Assembly: GCA_031628995.1 (NCBI GenBank)
Contig: JAVLUO010000005.1
Span: forward strand, 62,001-126,000
Origin: Bacillota bacterium LX-D
GTDB lineage: Bacteria > Bacillota > DUOV01 > Zhaonellaceae
Reading direction: 5' to 3'
Length of the DNA stretch: 64,000 nt
The first letter of the stretch is position 1. Every line of letters begins with the position of its first letter. Below are positions 26,334-35,168 of this stretch, one piece after another. Under the pieces are notes generated by a model. It ran no database searches. It saw only the letters and a list, made by a program, of their open reading frames with translations, and had not been told where the DNA came from. A program made the position numbers and the translations under genes.

Positions 26334-28214
26334 ATGCACTCCGTTAAAATTACAGACACAACATTAAGGGATGCTCATCAAAGCCTTTGGGCTACAAGGA
26401 TGCATACTGAAGATATGATTCCAATTGCTGAAAAATTAGATGATATTGGTTATCATTCACTTGAAGTATGGGGTGGTGCCACTTTTGATGTTTGTATGCG
26501 ATATCTTGGTGAAGACCCTTGGGAAAGGCTAAGAACTTTAAAGAAGAGAATTAAGAAGACTCCTTTACAAATGCTGCTTAGGGGTCAATCTGTTGTAGGC
26601 TATCAACATTATCCAGATGATGTAGTGGAGGCCTTTATTGGGAGAGCAGTTTATAACGGTATCGACATTATTCGAATATTTGATGCTTTAAATGATTTAC
26701 GTAATATGGAAGTTCCAATTAAAATAGCAAAAAGAGAAGGAGCTCACGTGCAAGGTTCTGTTGTTTATACTATTAGTCCAGTCCATACAATGGAACATTA
26801 CCTTGAAACAGCCAAAGAATTAGAAAATATGGGTGTTGATTCCGTTTGCATCAAAGATATGGCTGGCCTTTTAGCTCCTTTTAAAGCTTATGAACTTGTT
26901 AAGCTTTTCAAAGAAAATCTACACGTTCCTATACAATTACATAGTCATTACATCGGTGGTTTAGCTGTTGGTGCCTATTTAAAAGCAGCTGAAGCTGGTG
27001 TAGACGTTATAGATACTGCTAGTGTTCCTTTGGCATTTGGTGCTTCCCAGCCGCCAGTGGAAACACTGGTAAGGGCTTTAGCTGAAACACCGTATGATTC
27101 TGGCCTAGATATCCCAAAATTGTTTGAAATAGCAAGATATTTTGAGGATTTAAGGAAAAATTTAGGTTACGAACGTGGTGTAACTAGAATTACAGATATG
27201 TGGGTTTTCCAACATCAGGTACCTGGGGGTATGATCTCAAATTTAGTTAGTCAATTAAAAGAGCAAAAAGCAGCTCATAGGATTGAAGAGGTCTTAGATG
27301 AGATACCAAAGGTAAGGGAAGAACTAGGATTTCCTCCACTTGTAACCCCCACCAGCCAAATTGTAGGTACTCAGGCAGTGCTAAATGTATTAGTTGGTGA
27401 ACGATATAAGCTAGTTCCTGGTGAGGTAAAGGCCTATGTACGTGGCCTCTATGGTAAGCCTCCTGGGCAGATTAATCCAGAAGTACGTAAAAAAATAATC
27501 GGCGATGATAATCCTATAGAATGTCGTCCGGCAGATTTACTAGAACCTAAAATGGAAAAAGCGAAGGAAGAAATATCTTCTTTAACTACAGATATTGACG
27601 ATATTATTTCATATGCATTATTTCCACAAGTTGCGCAGAAGTTTTTTGAAGATAGGAAAAAGGGCATTGTTGTCAGAGAATCCCATATGGAAGAAAAGAA
27701 AGCAGCTGACAAAGTAAGGCAGGAAGATATTAAAGATATCAATGCCAAGAAAGGGGTTAAAAAAATGGATATAAAAGAAATTAAAGAATTAATTAATATA
27801 TTAAACGCAACTGATATAACGGAGCTGAATTTAGAATCTGAAGGCATGAAATTAAAGATTAGAAGAGGCAAAGATACAGCACCTTCAGAACAAGTAGTAT
27901 CAGAGGTTAAGGCTGAAAAGCCTTCTAAAGAAAGCAAAGAACATTTAGAAGAAAATACATACAATAGTGCAAAAGCAGTTGCTGTGAAAGCACCTATGGT
28001 TGGTACTTTTTACTGTGCCCCTACACCAGATGCAGACCCCTTTGTTGAAATTGGATCCCAGGTTAAAAAAGGTCAAACTTTATGTATAATTGAAGCTATG
28101 AAACTTATGAATGAAATTGAAGCCGAAGTAAATGGCAAGATTGTGAAAATATTAGTAGACAACGGCGAGCCAGTAGAATATGGTCAGGAATTGTTTATTA
28201 TTGAAGAGGAGTAA
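26334..28214 (+). CDS. Carboxyltransferase (pyruvate carboxylase B/OadA type) fused to biotin carboxyl carrier protein
   Basis: Residues 1-460 match the 5S/OadA/PycB carboxyltransferase: [18 protein letters not shown], catalytic [11 protein letters not shown] Lys, and metal ligands in QLHSHYIGG. Residues 478-626 look like a complete Acc[14 protein letters not shown], then [16 protein letters not shown], then the biotin motif [10 protein letters not shown]. With AccC (next gene) it should form a two-subunit pyruvate carboxylase, or a soluble oxaloacetate decarboxylase/transcarboxylase-type enzyme. ATG 26334 follows AAAGGAGG. The AccB part keeps its own in-frame ATG (27765) and AAGGGG site, so a separate carrier protein might also be made. 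Confidence 0.88.
   Translation: MHSVKITDTTLRDAHQSLWATRMHTEDMIPIAEKLDDIGYHSLEVWGGATFDVCMRYLGEDPWERLRTLKKRIKKTPLQMLLRGQSVVGYQHYPDDVVEAFIGRAVYNGIDIIRIFDALNDLRNMEVPIKIAKREGAHVQGSVVYTISPVHTMEHYLETAKELENMGVDSVCIKDMAGLLAPFKAYELVKLFKENLHVPIQLHSHYIGGLAVGAYLKAAEAGVDVIDTASVPLAFGASQPPVETLVRALAETPYDSGLDIPKLFEIARYFEDLRKNLGYERGVTRITDMWVFQHQVPGGMISNLVSQLKEQKAAHRIEEVLDEIPKVREELGFPPLVTPTSQIVGTQAVLNVLVGERYKLVPGEVKAYVRGLYGKPPGQINPEVRKKIIGDDNPIECRPADLLEPKMEKAKEEISSLTTDIDDIISYALFPQVAQKFFEDRKKGIVVRESHMEEKKAADKVRQEDIKDINAKKGVKKMDIKEIKELINILNATDITELNLESEGMKLKIRRGKDTAPSEQVVSEVKAEKPSKESKEHLEENTYNSAKAVAVKAPMVGTFYCAPTPDADPFVEIGSQVKKGQTLCIIEAMKLMNEIEAEVNGKIVKILVDNGEPVEYGQELFIIEEE
27765..28214 (+). other. accB: Possible internal translation start giving free biotin carrier protein (AccB)
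   Basis: In-frame ATG 27765 lies 8 bases after AAGGGG (27751-27756). The resulting 149-residue protein would begin [18 protein letters not shown] and have normal AccB size and domain layout. In many Firmicutes a separate accB occupies exactly this place before accC. Production of a free form is inference. Confidence 0.45.
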
Positions 28215-28219
28215 TTTAA

Positions 28220-29566
28220 ATGTTTAAAAAAGTCTTAATTGCTAACAGAGGAGAAATTGCTTTAAGGATCATCAGGGCTTGCCAAGAAATGGGAATAAAG
28301 ACTGTAGCTATCTATTCTGAAGCTGATAAAGATAGTACTCATGTTAAATTTGCTGATGAGGCTGTTTGTATTGGTCCTGCCCAATCGAACCGTAGTTATC
28401 TAAATATACCAAACGTAATTAGTGCTGCTAAAGTGACACAGGCAGATGCCATTCATCCGGGTTATGGGTTTCTTGCGGAAAATGTTAATTTTGCGGAAAT
28501 GTGTTCCAGCTCTAATATAGTTTTTATTGGCCCTCCACCTTCAGCCATGGAAGCAATGGGAGATAAAGCCAATGCTAGAGAAACCATGATTAAGGCAGGA
28601 GTACCTGTAGTTCCAGGTTCAAATGGAATTATTAACAATGAACAAGATGCCATTAAAATAGCTAAAGAAATTGGTTACCCTGTAATGGTTAAGGCTTCAG
28701 CAGGGGGCGGCGGAAAAGGAATGCGCGTAGCATATGATGATGAAAGTCTTCAGCAAGCTCTCTTAATGGCGCAAAGGGAGGCAGAAGCTGCTTTTGGCAA
28801 CTCTGAAGTTTACATTGAAAAATGCATTGAAGAACCACGACATATTGAAATTCAAATTTTGGCCGATAAGTATGGCGAAGTAGTGTATTTAGGAGAAAGA
28901 GACTGCTCCATGCAACGTCGTCATCAAAAAATTTTAGAAGAAGCACCATCCATGGCTGTTTCTCCCGAACTACGTTTAAAAATGGGCGAAGTAGCAGTGC
29001 GTGCCGCTAAAGCTGTTAATTATGATAGTGTGGGAACTGTTGAATTTTTACTGGATAAGCATAATAATTTCTATTTTATGGAAATGAATACTAGGATTCA
29101 AGTAGAACATCCTGTAACTGAAATGATTACTAATATCGATTTAGTAAAAGAGCAGATTAGAGTTGCTGCCGGCGAAAAACTGGGGTATACACAGGATAAT
29201 ATAAAGATCAATGGTTGGGCAATTGAATGTAGGATTAACGCCGAAGATCCAAACCATGATTTCAGGCCATCGCCTGGTACTATTAGCACTTACCAGGCAC
29301 CGGGTGGCTTTGGAGTTAGGGTAGATAGTGCTGTTTATCAAGGATATCAAATCCCCCCTTACTATGATTCCATGATCGGTAAGTTAATTGTTTGGGCCCC
29401 AGACCGCCAACAGGCTATTAATAAAATGCGCAGGGCCTTAAGGGAATTTCAAATTGAAGGCGTGAATACTACTATACCTTTTCATTTGATGGTTTTAAGC
29501 AACGAAGATTTCTTAAAAGGTGAAGTAACTACGAATTTTATTCAAACAAAGTTATCTTTGGCCTAA
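28220..29566 (+). CDS. accC: Biotin carboxylase
   Basis: ATP-grasp enzyme that carboxylates biotin on the carrier domain encoded just upstream (5-base gap). The 448 residues show [30 protein letters not shown], the glycine-rich [14 protein letters not shown] loop, [14 protein letters not shown] and the RINAEDP segment. It could serve pyruvate carboxylation, acetyl-CoA carboxylation, or both, depending on which carboxyltransferase is used; accA/accD were not seen in the window. Confidence 0.96.
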   Translation: MFKKVLIANRGEIALRIIRACQEMGIKTVAIYSEADKDSTHVKFADEAVCIGPAQSNRSYLNIPNVISAAKVTQADAIHPGYGFLAENVNFAEMCSSSNIVFIGPPPSAMEAMGDKANARETMIKAGVPVVPGSNGIINNEQDAIKIAKEIGYPVMVKASAGGGGKGMRVAYDDESLQQALLMAQREAEAAFGNSEVYIEKCIEEPRHIEIQILADKYGEVVYLGERDCSMQRRHQKILEEAPSMAVSPELRLKMGEVAVRAAKAVNYDSVGTVEFLLDKHNNFYFMEMNTRIQVEHPVTEMITNIDLVKEQIRVAAGEKLGYTQDNIKINGWAIECRINAEDPNHDFRPSPGTISTYQAPGGFGVRVDSAVYQGYQIPPYYDSMIGKLIVWAPDRQQAINKMRRALREFQIEGVNTTIPFHLMVLSNEDFLKGEVTTNFIQTKLSLA

Positions 29567-29595
29567 TTGTTTATATATTGATAATTTGGTATAAT
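29567..29595 (+). promoter_or_regulatory. Strong sigma-A promoter for the asp23/amaP operon
   Basis: TTGTTT (29567-29572), 17-base spacer, extended -10 TGGTATAAT with TATAAT at 29590-29595. It starts at the accC stop codon. Confidence 0.7.
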
Positions 29596-29601
29596 ATACT
29601 A

Positions 29602-29620
29602 GGTAGTTTATATAACTACC
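29602..29620 (+). promoter_or_regulatory. Hairpin at the expected 5' end of the asp23 transcript
   Basis: GGTAGTT and AACTACC flank TATAT and are followed by GTTATTTTTT. The stem starts at the predicted transcription start. It may stabilise the 5' end or act as an attenuator; neither is shown. Confidence 0.5.
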
Positions 29621-29648
29621 GTTATTTTTTGTATGGAGGAGATAATTA

Positions 29649-30050
29649 ATGGATAATATTAATTTAGAAAATAATAGCAATATGAATATGGGTTCCATTC
29701 GCATCGCGGATGAAGTTGTGGCGGTTATTGCTGGTTTAGCTGCAACTGAGGTTGAAGGTGTCGCTGGGATGAGTGGTGGGATAGCAGGAGGAATAGCTGA
29801 GTTATTAGGAAGAAAGAATTTATCTAAAGGAGTAAAAGTAGAGGTTGGTGAAAAGCAAACTGCTGTAGATTTACACATTGTAGTTGAATTTGGGGTTAAA
29901 ATTCCTGATGTAGCTCTAACGGTTCAACAAAATGTTAAAAATGCTATTGAAAGTATGACTGGACTAACAGTAATTGAAGCTAATGTACATGTCCAAGGAG
30001 TAGTATTCCCTATTCAAGAAACTGTAGAAGAAGAGACTAGGGTAAGATGA
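29649..30050 (+). CDS. Asp23/Gls24 family envelope stress protein
   Basis: The 133-residue protein has the Asp23 blocks GSIRIADEVVAVIAGLAATE, VEGVAGMSGG and VKVEVGEKQTAVDLHIVVEF. Asp23 proteins form a membrane-associated layer anchored by AmaP, encoded 17 bases downstream. GGAGG precedes the ATG, behind a strong promoter. Confidence 0.93.
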   Translation: MDNINLENNSNMNMGSIRIADEVVAVIAGLAATEVEGVAGMSGGIAGGIAELLGRKNLSKGVKVEVGEKQTAVDLHIVVEFGVKIPDVALTVQQNVKNAIESMTGLTVIEANVHVQGVVFPIQETVEEETRVR

Positions 30051-30067
30051 TTTAAGGGGAAGTTCTA

Positions 30068-30601
30068 ATGAAAAATAGCGAACGTTTATTTCTGGCCATT
30101 TATTCATTATTAATTATTGTTATTTCTTCTTTATTATTAATTGTTTCTATAAACCAAAACTTGTTAAGCTATGCTGCAGGGTTTCTTTCTATACCTAATA
30201 ACCGATATTTACTTGACGCTTTTGCCATACTATTCATTATTGTCGGTTTAAAAACTTTTTTTAATCTATTTACAAAAAAACTTCCTGATTCCGCTAAAGT
30301 TCAAAATACAGATTTAGGAGCTGTAAATATAACTATCATTGCCTTAGAACACCTTGTAAGTAAGGCTGCCAAACAAGTAAGGGGAATAAAAGACGTTAAA
30401 GCTAAAATTAGATCATTGCCGGAAGGAATTTTCATAAAACTTAGGGTAATAATTAATCCTGAAAGCAGTATACCAATGGTCACCCAGGAATTACAGGAAA
30501 CTGTGCAAGGTTACATTGAAAGGATTGCGGGTATTAAAGTTTTAGAGATAAAGGTCCTTGTTGATTATATTAGTCAGGATGCAAAGTCCAGGTTAGAATA
30601 G
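30068..30601 (+). CDS. amaP: Alkaline shock response membrane anchor protein AmaP
   Basis: Two N-terminal transmembrane helices (about 8-28 and 52-72) are followed by a soluble domain distantly like Asp23 (VNITIIALEHLVSKAAKQVR, GIKVLEIKVLVDYIS). AmaP anchors Asp23 to the membrane. It is 177 residues long, within the family range, and is flanked by asp23 and a DUF2273 gene as in other Firmicutes. Confidence 0.88.
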   Translation: MKNSERLFLAIYSLLIIVISSLLLIVSINQNLLSYAAGFLSIPNNRYLLDAFAILFIIVGLKTFFNLFTKKLPDSAKVQNTDLGAVNITIIALEHLVSKAAKQVRGIKDVKAKIRSLPEGIFIKLRVIINPESSIPMVTQELQETVQGYIERIAGIKVLEIKVLVDYISQDAKSRLE

Positions 30602-30617
30602 CACGGGGTGAACATAA

Positions 30618-30836
30618 ATGGAATTAGAGCAACTAATAAATGTTTTATTTAAGCATCATAGGGGAAAATTAATAGGTATACTACTTGGGCTTTTTTTTGG
30701 GTTACTTTCCGCTGTGTTAGGTTTTTGGAAAGCTTTATTTATTGCCTTCTGTATTTTTGTTGGATATTATATAGGAAAAAGAATTGATGAAAATAAAAAT
30801 TTTAAGAGCCTATTGGAAAAGCTTTTTAAAGAATAA
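30618..30836 (+). CDS. DUF2273 small membrane protein
   Basis: A 72-residue protein with a glycine-rich hydrophobic hairpin (GKLIGILLGLFFGLLSAVLG, then KALFIAFCIFVGYYIGKRI). It is typical of the DUF2273 partner in asp23-amaP operons. The function is unknown; a role in the same membrane complex is likely from context. Confidence 0.85.
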   Translation: MELEQLINVLFKHHRGKLIGILLGLFFGLLSAVLGFWKALFIAFCIFVGYYIGKRIDENKNFKSLLEKLFKE

Positions 30837-30861
30837 ATGAAAATTTTGAGGTGATTCTTTT

Positions 30862-31290
30862 TTGGGTAGACGTTTAGCTAGGGAAAAAGCCATGCAGGTT
30901 GTGTTTCAAATAGACGTAGGTAAAATTCAACCTGATATAGCAATAGAAAATATTATGCAAGAAACGGAATTAGCTTCTGATGATTTTGAATTTTTTAAGA
31001 AACTAGTGGATGGGGTTCTTGCCAATTTATACTTTTTAGATGAGAAAATAAAAAAATATACAATTGATTGGGATATAGAACGTTTAGCTAATGTTGACCG
31101 AAATATATTAAGATTAGCTGTATACGAAATGTATTTTCTTCCAACGGAAATACCCCAAAACGTTTCAATTAATGAAGCAATTGAGTTGGTTAAAAAATTC
31201 GGCAACCCTGAATCTAGTAAATATATTAATGGAATTCTTGATCGAATTAAAAAAGAGGCAGTAAGTCAGATGGGTGATAAAAATGTCTGA
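30862..31290 (+). CDS. nusB: Transcription antitermination factor NusB
   Basis: The 142-residue all-helical protein starts GRRLAREKAMQVVFQIDVG, with DWDIERLANVDRNILRLAVYEM and ...NEAIELVKKFGNPESSKYINGILDRI, all NusB signatures. It binds boxA RNA with NusE during rRNA transcription. TTG 30862 follows GAGGTGA by 6 bases. Confidence 0.95.
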   Translation: MGRRLAREKAMQVVFQIDVGKIQPDIAIENIMQETELASDDFEFFKKLVDGVLANLYFLDEKIKKYTIDWDIERLANVDRNILRLAVYEMYFLPTEIPQNVSINEAIELVKKFGNPESSKYINGILDRIKKEAVSQMGDKNV

Positions 31291-32230
31291 TATTTTAGGT
31301 ATTGATACCAGCTGTTATACTACTTCAGTAGCAGTTGTAAATACAAGTCAGCAACTAATAATGGAACACCGCCAACTGTTACAAGTTCCTTTGGGATCTA
31401 AAGGGCTTCAGCAATCTTGGGCGGTGTTTCAGCATATGAAAAACTTGCCTGTTTTACTTGATAAGGTAGCTGCAAAAATAAATTTTCATAAAATTAGCAC
31501 CGTTGTTGTTAGCAATAGGCCAAGACCCGCAATAAATTCATACATGCCTGTATTTCAGGTTGGTCTAAATTTTGCTAAAACAGTATCTACAATCTTACAA
31601 GTACCTGTAAAATTAACATCTCACCAAGAAGGACATATTATGGCTGGTTTATGGTCTGCCAATGTGGGCTTATTAAAAAGATTTATTACGGTACATTTAT
31701 CGGGAGGAACATCTGAAATACTTTTAGTTGAAAAATTGGAGAATGAAGAAACAGTATTCAACGTAAATCTACTTGGAAGTACCAAAGATATTAGTGCAGG
31801 GCAGTTAGTTGATCGAGTTGGTGTTGCCATGGGTTTTCCCTTCCCTTGTGGCTACTATATTGAAGATTTAGCCAAAAATGCACAAGGAACAATAACTATA
31901 CCATCTACTGTTAAAAATACCGATTTTAGCTTTTCGGGAGCAGAAGCTCAGGCAAAAAGGCTACTTGAAAATGGTGAGAATAAGGCTGAAATTGCTAGAG
32001 CCATCGAAAGTTGTATCGCCAAAACAATTGAAAAGGCTATACTTAAAGCAACTGAAAAATTTAATTGTTCGGATGTTTTAGTTGTTGGAGGGGTTGCTAG
32101 TAACCAGTTTATAAAAGCTAGATTATGCTCCCGTTTACAACATAAGTCCTTTGGAATAAAAACATACTTTGCAGAAAGTAGATATAGCTCAGATAATGCG
32201 GTTGGTTGTGCTTTGATAGGAATACTTTAA
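31283..32230 (+). CDS. TsaD/Kae1-like (M22 peptidase) paralogue
   Basis: The 315-residue ASKHA-fold protein has the opening ILGIDTSCYTTSVAVV, the metal-binding HQEGHIMAG, VHLSGGTSEILLV, FSFSGAEAQAK and VVGGVASNQFIKARL. These correspond to TsaD blocks, but the sequence differs in many places (for example RPRPAINSYMPVFQVG). It is annotated in Clostridia as O-sialoglycoprotein endopeptidase-like. It may be a second copy beside a true TsaD elsewhere. It overlaps nusB by 8 bases. Confidence 0.78.
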   Translation: MSDILGIDTSCYTTSVAVVNTSQQLIMEHRQLLQVPLGSKGLQQSWAVFQHMKNLPVLLDKVAAKINFHKISTVVVSNRPRPAINSYMPVFQVGLNFAKTVSTILQVPVKLTSHQEGHIMAGLWSANVGLLKRFITVHLSGGTSEILLVEKLENEETVFNVNLLGSTKDISAGQLVDRVGVAMGFPFPCGYYIEDLAKNAQGTITIPSTVKNTDFSFSGAEAQAKRLLENGENKAEIARAIESCIAKTIEKAILKATEKFNCSDVLVVGGVASNQFIKARLCSRLQHKSFGIKTYFAESRYSSDNAVGCALIGIL

Positions 32231-32281
32231 AATTAAGATAACTACATTTAAGCAAGAGAATTTTTTTGAGGAGGAATTGGA

Positions 32282-33106
32282 GTGTACAAAATCATTAAGA
32301 AACAAATTTTATCTTCATCTATTAAGCTAATGGAAATTGAAGCTCCTAAAGTTGCTGCAAAAGCAAAAGCAGGGCAATTTATAATTGTACGAGCAAATGA
32401 AACCGGTGAACGAATTCCCTTAACTATAGCAGATTCTAATAAAAATACTGGCATAATTACAATTATTTTTCAGGAAGTTGGTTACTCCACATTAGAGTTA
32501 GGCCGTATGGAAGTAGGACAAAGTGTAACTGATTTTGTTGGTCCTTTGGGGAAACCTTCAGAAATTGAAAACTATGGTGAAATTATATGTGTTGGGGGGG
32601 GAATAGGTATAGCACCTATTTATCCAATTGCAAAAGCGTTAAAAAATGCAGGCAATAAAGTAATTTCAATCATCGGTGCCAGGACAAAAGAACTACTATT
32701 TTGGGATGATCAAATGCGCCAAATAAGCGATGAACTTTACATTGCCACTGACGATGGTTCTTACGGCCAGCAAGGTTTTGTCACGGACATTCTCAAAAAT
32801 TTTTTAGAACAAAGAAAGCAAATTGCAAAGGTTTGGGCTATAGGTCCTGTTGTTATGATGCGAGCCGCTTCCAATATAACAAAAGCCTTTCATGTTCCTA
32901 CCATTGTTAGTATGAATCCAATTATGGTTGATGGTACGGGAATGTGCGGCGCATGCCGAGTTGCCGTTAACCAAGAAACGAAATTTGCTTGTGTTGACGG
33001 GCCAGAATTCGATGGCCACTTGGTTGACTGGGATTTAGCAGAACGTCGATTAAATATGTTTAAAGAGGAAGAAAAAGTTATTTTAGATAAAAAATTGTGG
33101 AGGTGA
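32282..33106 (+). CDS. nfnA: NfnA-type FAD/NAD-binding, [2Fe-2S] subunit
   Basis: The 274-residue protein resembles PyrK/SudB/NfnA: a FAD-binding beta barrel (GERIPLTIADSN), an NAD-binding GGGIGIAPIYPIAKAL, and a C-terminal cysteine cluster GMCGACRV...FACVDGPEF for a [2Fe-2S] centre. With NfnB (next gene, 6 bases on) it should form the electron-bifurcating NADH-dependent ferredoxin:NADP oxidoreductase. GTG 32282 follows GAGGAATTGG. Confidence 0.9.
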   Translation: MYKIIKKQILSSSIKLMEIEAPKVAAKAKAGQFIIVRANETGERIPLTIADSNKNTGIITIIFQEVGYSTLELGRMEVGQSVTDFVGPLGKPSEIENYGEIICVGGGIGIAPIYPIAKALKNAGNKVISIIGARTKELLFWDDQMRQISDELYIATDDGSYGQQGFVTDILKNFLEQRKQIAKVWAIGPVVMMRAASNITKAFHVPTIVSMNPIMVDGTGMCGACRVAVNQETKFACVDGPEFDGHLVDWDLAERRLNMFKEEEKVILDKKLWR

Positions 33107-33112
33107 TTGTAG

Positions 33113-34507
33113 GTGTCGCTAAATTTAAACCGGGTAGCAATGCCTGTCCAAAAGGCAACTGAAAGGGTTAACAATTTTGGAGAAGTTGCTTTGGGCTATG
33201 ATGAAAAAATGGCTGTTGAAGAAGCTAATCGTTGTATTCAATGTAAAAAGCCAACCTGTATTAAAGGTTGTCCAGTAGGTGTGAAAATACCTGAATTTAT
33301 TCAACTGATTAAAGAAAAAAAAGTCCCTGAGGCTGTAAGTAAAATTAAGGAAAAGAATAGCTTTCCTGCTATTTGTGGACGTGTTTGTCCCCAAGAAAAC
33401 CAGTGCGAAAAATATTGTGTTTTAGCCAAAAAAAAAGCTCCCGTGGCCATAGGAAGATTGGAAAGATTTGCAGCTGACTATATGTTAGATAATCGCGAAG
33501 AAAGTTATGAAGTTCCTTCAGATACGGGGTATAAAGTTGCTATTGTTGGTGCTGGGCCAGCTGGGCTTACATGCGCTGCTGATTTAGCAAAATTAGGCCA
33601 TAAAGTAACAATCTTTGAAGCTTTACACGTACCTGGTGGTGTTTTAATGTATGGAATACCAGAATTCCGTTTGCCAAAAAATATTGTAAAAACAGAAATT
33701 GAAAACTTAAAGAAATTAGGAGTAGAAATTGAATTAAATTATGTGGTTGGAATGCTGGATACTGTAGACGAATTATTAGAACAAGGTTATAATGCTGTAT
33801 TTATTGGGACCGGCGCGGGACTACCTTATTTTATGAATATACCTGGTGAAAATTTAAATGGAGTATACTCGGCAAATGAATTTTTAACTAGAACAAATTT
33901 AATGAAAGCCTATGATTTTCCTAATAATTCTACTCCAATAAAAGTTGGTGAAAAAGTAGCTGTTATTGGAGCAGGGAACGTAGCTATGGATGCTGCACGT
34001 ACAGCATTACGTTTAGGGGCAAAAGAATCCTATATTGTATATCGACGATCCCAGGAAGAAATTCCTGCAAGACACGAAGAATTAGAACATGCAGTGGAGG
34101 AAGGTGTACAGCTTAAGCTCTTAATTAGTCCAACCGAAATACATGGTGATAAAAACGGCTGGGTCAAAGGAATGACATGTATAAATTACGAATTAGGGGA
34201 GCCTGATGCTAGCGGACGGCGGAAACCAATAGCCATAAAAGGTTCTGAACACTATTTTAGTATTGATACTGTTGTAATGGCTATTGGTCAAGGTCCAAAT
34301 CCCCTTGTCTTAAAAACTACTCCTGGATTAGAGCTAAATAAGTATGGAAACATTGTTGCTAATGAAAATGGGCAAACATCTAAACAAGGTGTTTTTGCTG
34401 GAGGTGATATTGTAACTGGTGCTGCTACAGTTATTCTAGCTATGGGAGCTGGTAGAAAGGCTGCCAAGGCCATTGACGAGTATCTAAAAACAATATCTAA
34501 TAATTAG
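33113..34507 (+). CDS. nfnB: NfnB/GltA-type flavoprotein with two [4Fe-4S] sites
   Basis: The 464-residue protein has N-terminal cysteine motifs CIQCKKPTCIKGCPVG and CGRVCPQENQCEKYC, then FAD site VAIVGAGPAGLTCAADLAKL and NAD(P) site VAVIGAGNVAMDAARTALRL. The C-terminal block is GVFAGGDIVTGAATVILAMG. Homologues are called NADPH-dependent glutamate synthase small chain, SudA or NfnB. No glutamate synthase large subunit lies nearby and NfnA is adjacent, so NfnB is favoured. Confidence 0.9.
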   Translation: MSLNLNRVAMPVQKATERVNNFGEVALGYDEKMAVEEANRCIQCKKPTCIKGCPVGVKIPEFIQLIKEKKVPEAVSKIKEKNSFPAICGRVCPQENQCEKYCVLAKKKAPVAIGRLERFAADYMLDNREESYEVPSDTGYKVAIVGAGPAGLTCAADLAKLGHKVTIFEALHVPGGVLMYGIPEFRLPKNIVKTEIENLKKLGVEIELNYVVGMLDTVDELLEQGYNAVFIGTGAGLPYFMNIPGENLNGVYSANEFLTRTNLMKAYDFPNNSTPIKVGEKVAVIGAGNVAMDAARTALRLGAKESYIVYRRSQEEIPARHEELEHAVEEGVQLKLLISPTEIHGDKNGWVKGMTCINYELGEPDASGRRKPIAIKGSEHYFSIDTVVMAIGQGPNPLVLKTTPGLELNKYGNIVANENGQTSKQGVFAGGDIVTGAATVILAMGAGRKAAKAIDEYLKTISNN

Positions 34508-34532
34508 AATATTAATTTAGGAGGTTGTTTAA

Positions 34533-35168
34533 ATGAGTGAGATATTTGATATGCCATTTAGGAAGGTTATCGAGGTTTCAGCTTCTAAGTCTCCAACTCC
34601 AGGCGGAGGAAGTGTCTCTGCCATGTCAGCTTGTTTTGGCGCTGCGATGCTATCAATGGTGGGTAATTTAACTACAGGCAAAGAAAAATATCAAGATGTT
34701 GAAGCTGATATTCAAAGTATTCTTAAGAAACTTGACTCTATTCTTAAAGAGTTAGAAGTTTTAGTTGAAAAAGATATAAATGATTTTAACAATTTCATGA
34801 CTATAATAAAAATGCCTAAAGAGACAGAAGAACAAAAACAACAAAAAGAAAATTTAAAACAAAAAGCATTAAAAGACGCAACAGATACACCATTAAAAAT
34901 TGCTAAAACATGTTTGGAAGGACTAAAAATCGCAAAAGAAATAGCTTTAATAGGAAATAAGGGTGCAATTAGTGATGTTGGTGTTGGAGCATATGTTTTA
35001 GAATCAGCCTTAAATAGTGTATTGCTAAGTGTTGATATCAACCTTCCAAGTATTAAGGACGAATTATATAAACAAAATGTTATTAAAGATAAAGATAAAA
35101 TTGTAAATGAAGCAAAAGAAATATTAAACAAAACTATTGAAGTAGTTCAACAAAGAATTAATCAATGA
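34533..35168 (+). CDS. fchA: Cyclodeaminase/cyclohydrolase family protein
   Basis: The 211-residue protein has the FTCD-C/FchA signature SPTPGGGSVSAMSACFGAAM and the helical GNKGAISDVGVGAYVLESAL block. Family members are methenyl-tetrahydrofolate cyclohydrolases or formimino-THF cyclodeaminases. The position before xseA and the length favour an FchA-like cyclohydrolase of C1 metabolism, but a folD gene is not in the window. It overlaps xseA by 4 bases. Confidence 0.82.
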   Translation: MSEIFDMPFRKVIEVSASKSPTPGGGSVSAMSACFGAAMLSMVGNLTTGKEKYQDVEADIQSILKKLDSILKELEVLVEKDINDFNNFMTIIKMPKETEEQKQQKENLKQKALKDATDTPLKIAKTCLEGLKIAKEIALIGNKGAISDVGVGAYVLESALNSVLLSVDINLPSIKDELYKQNVIKDKDKIVNEAKEILNKTIEVVQQRINQ

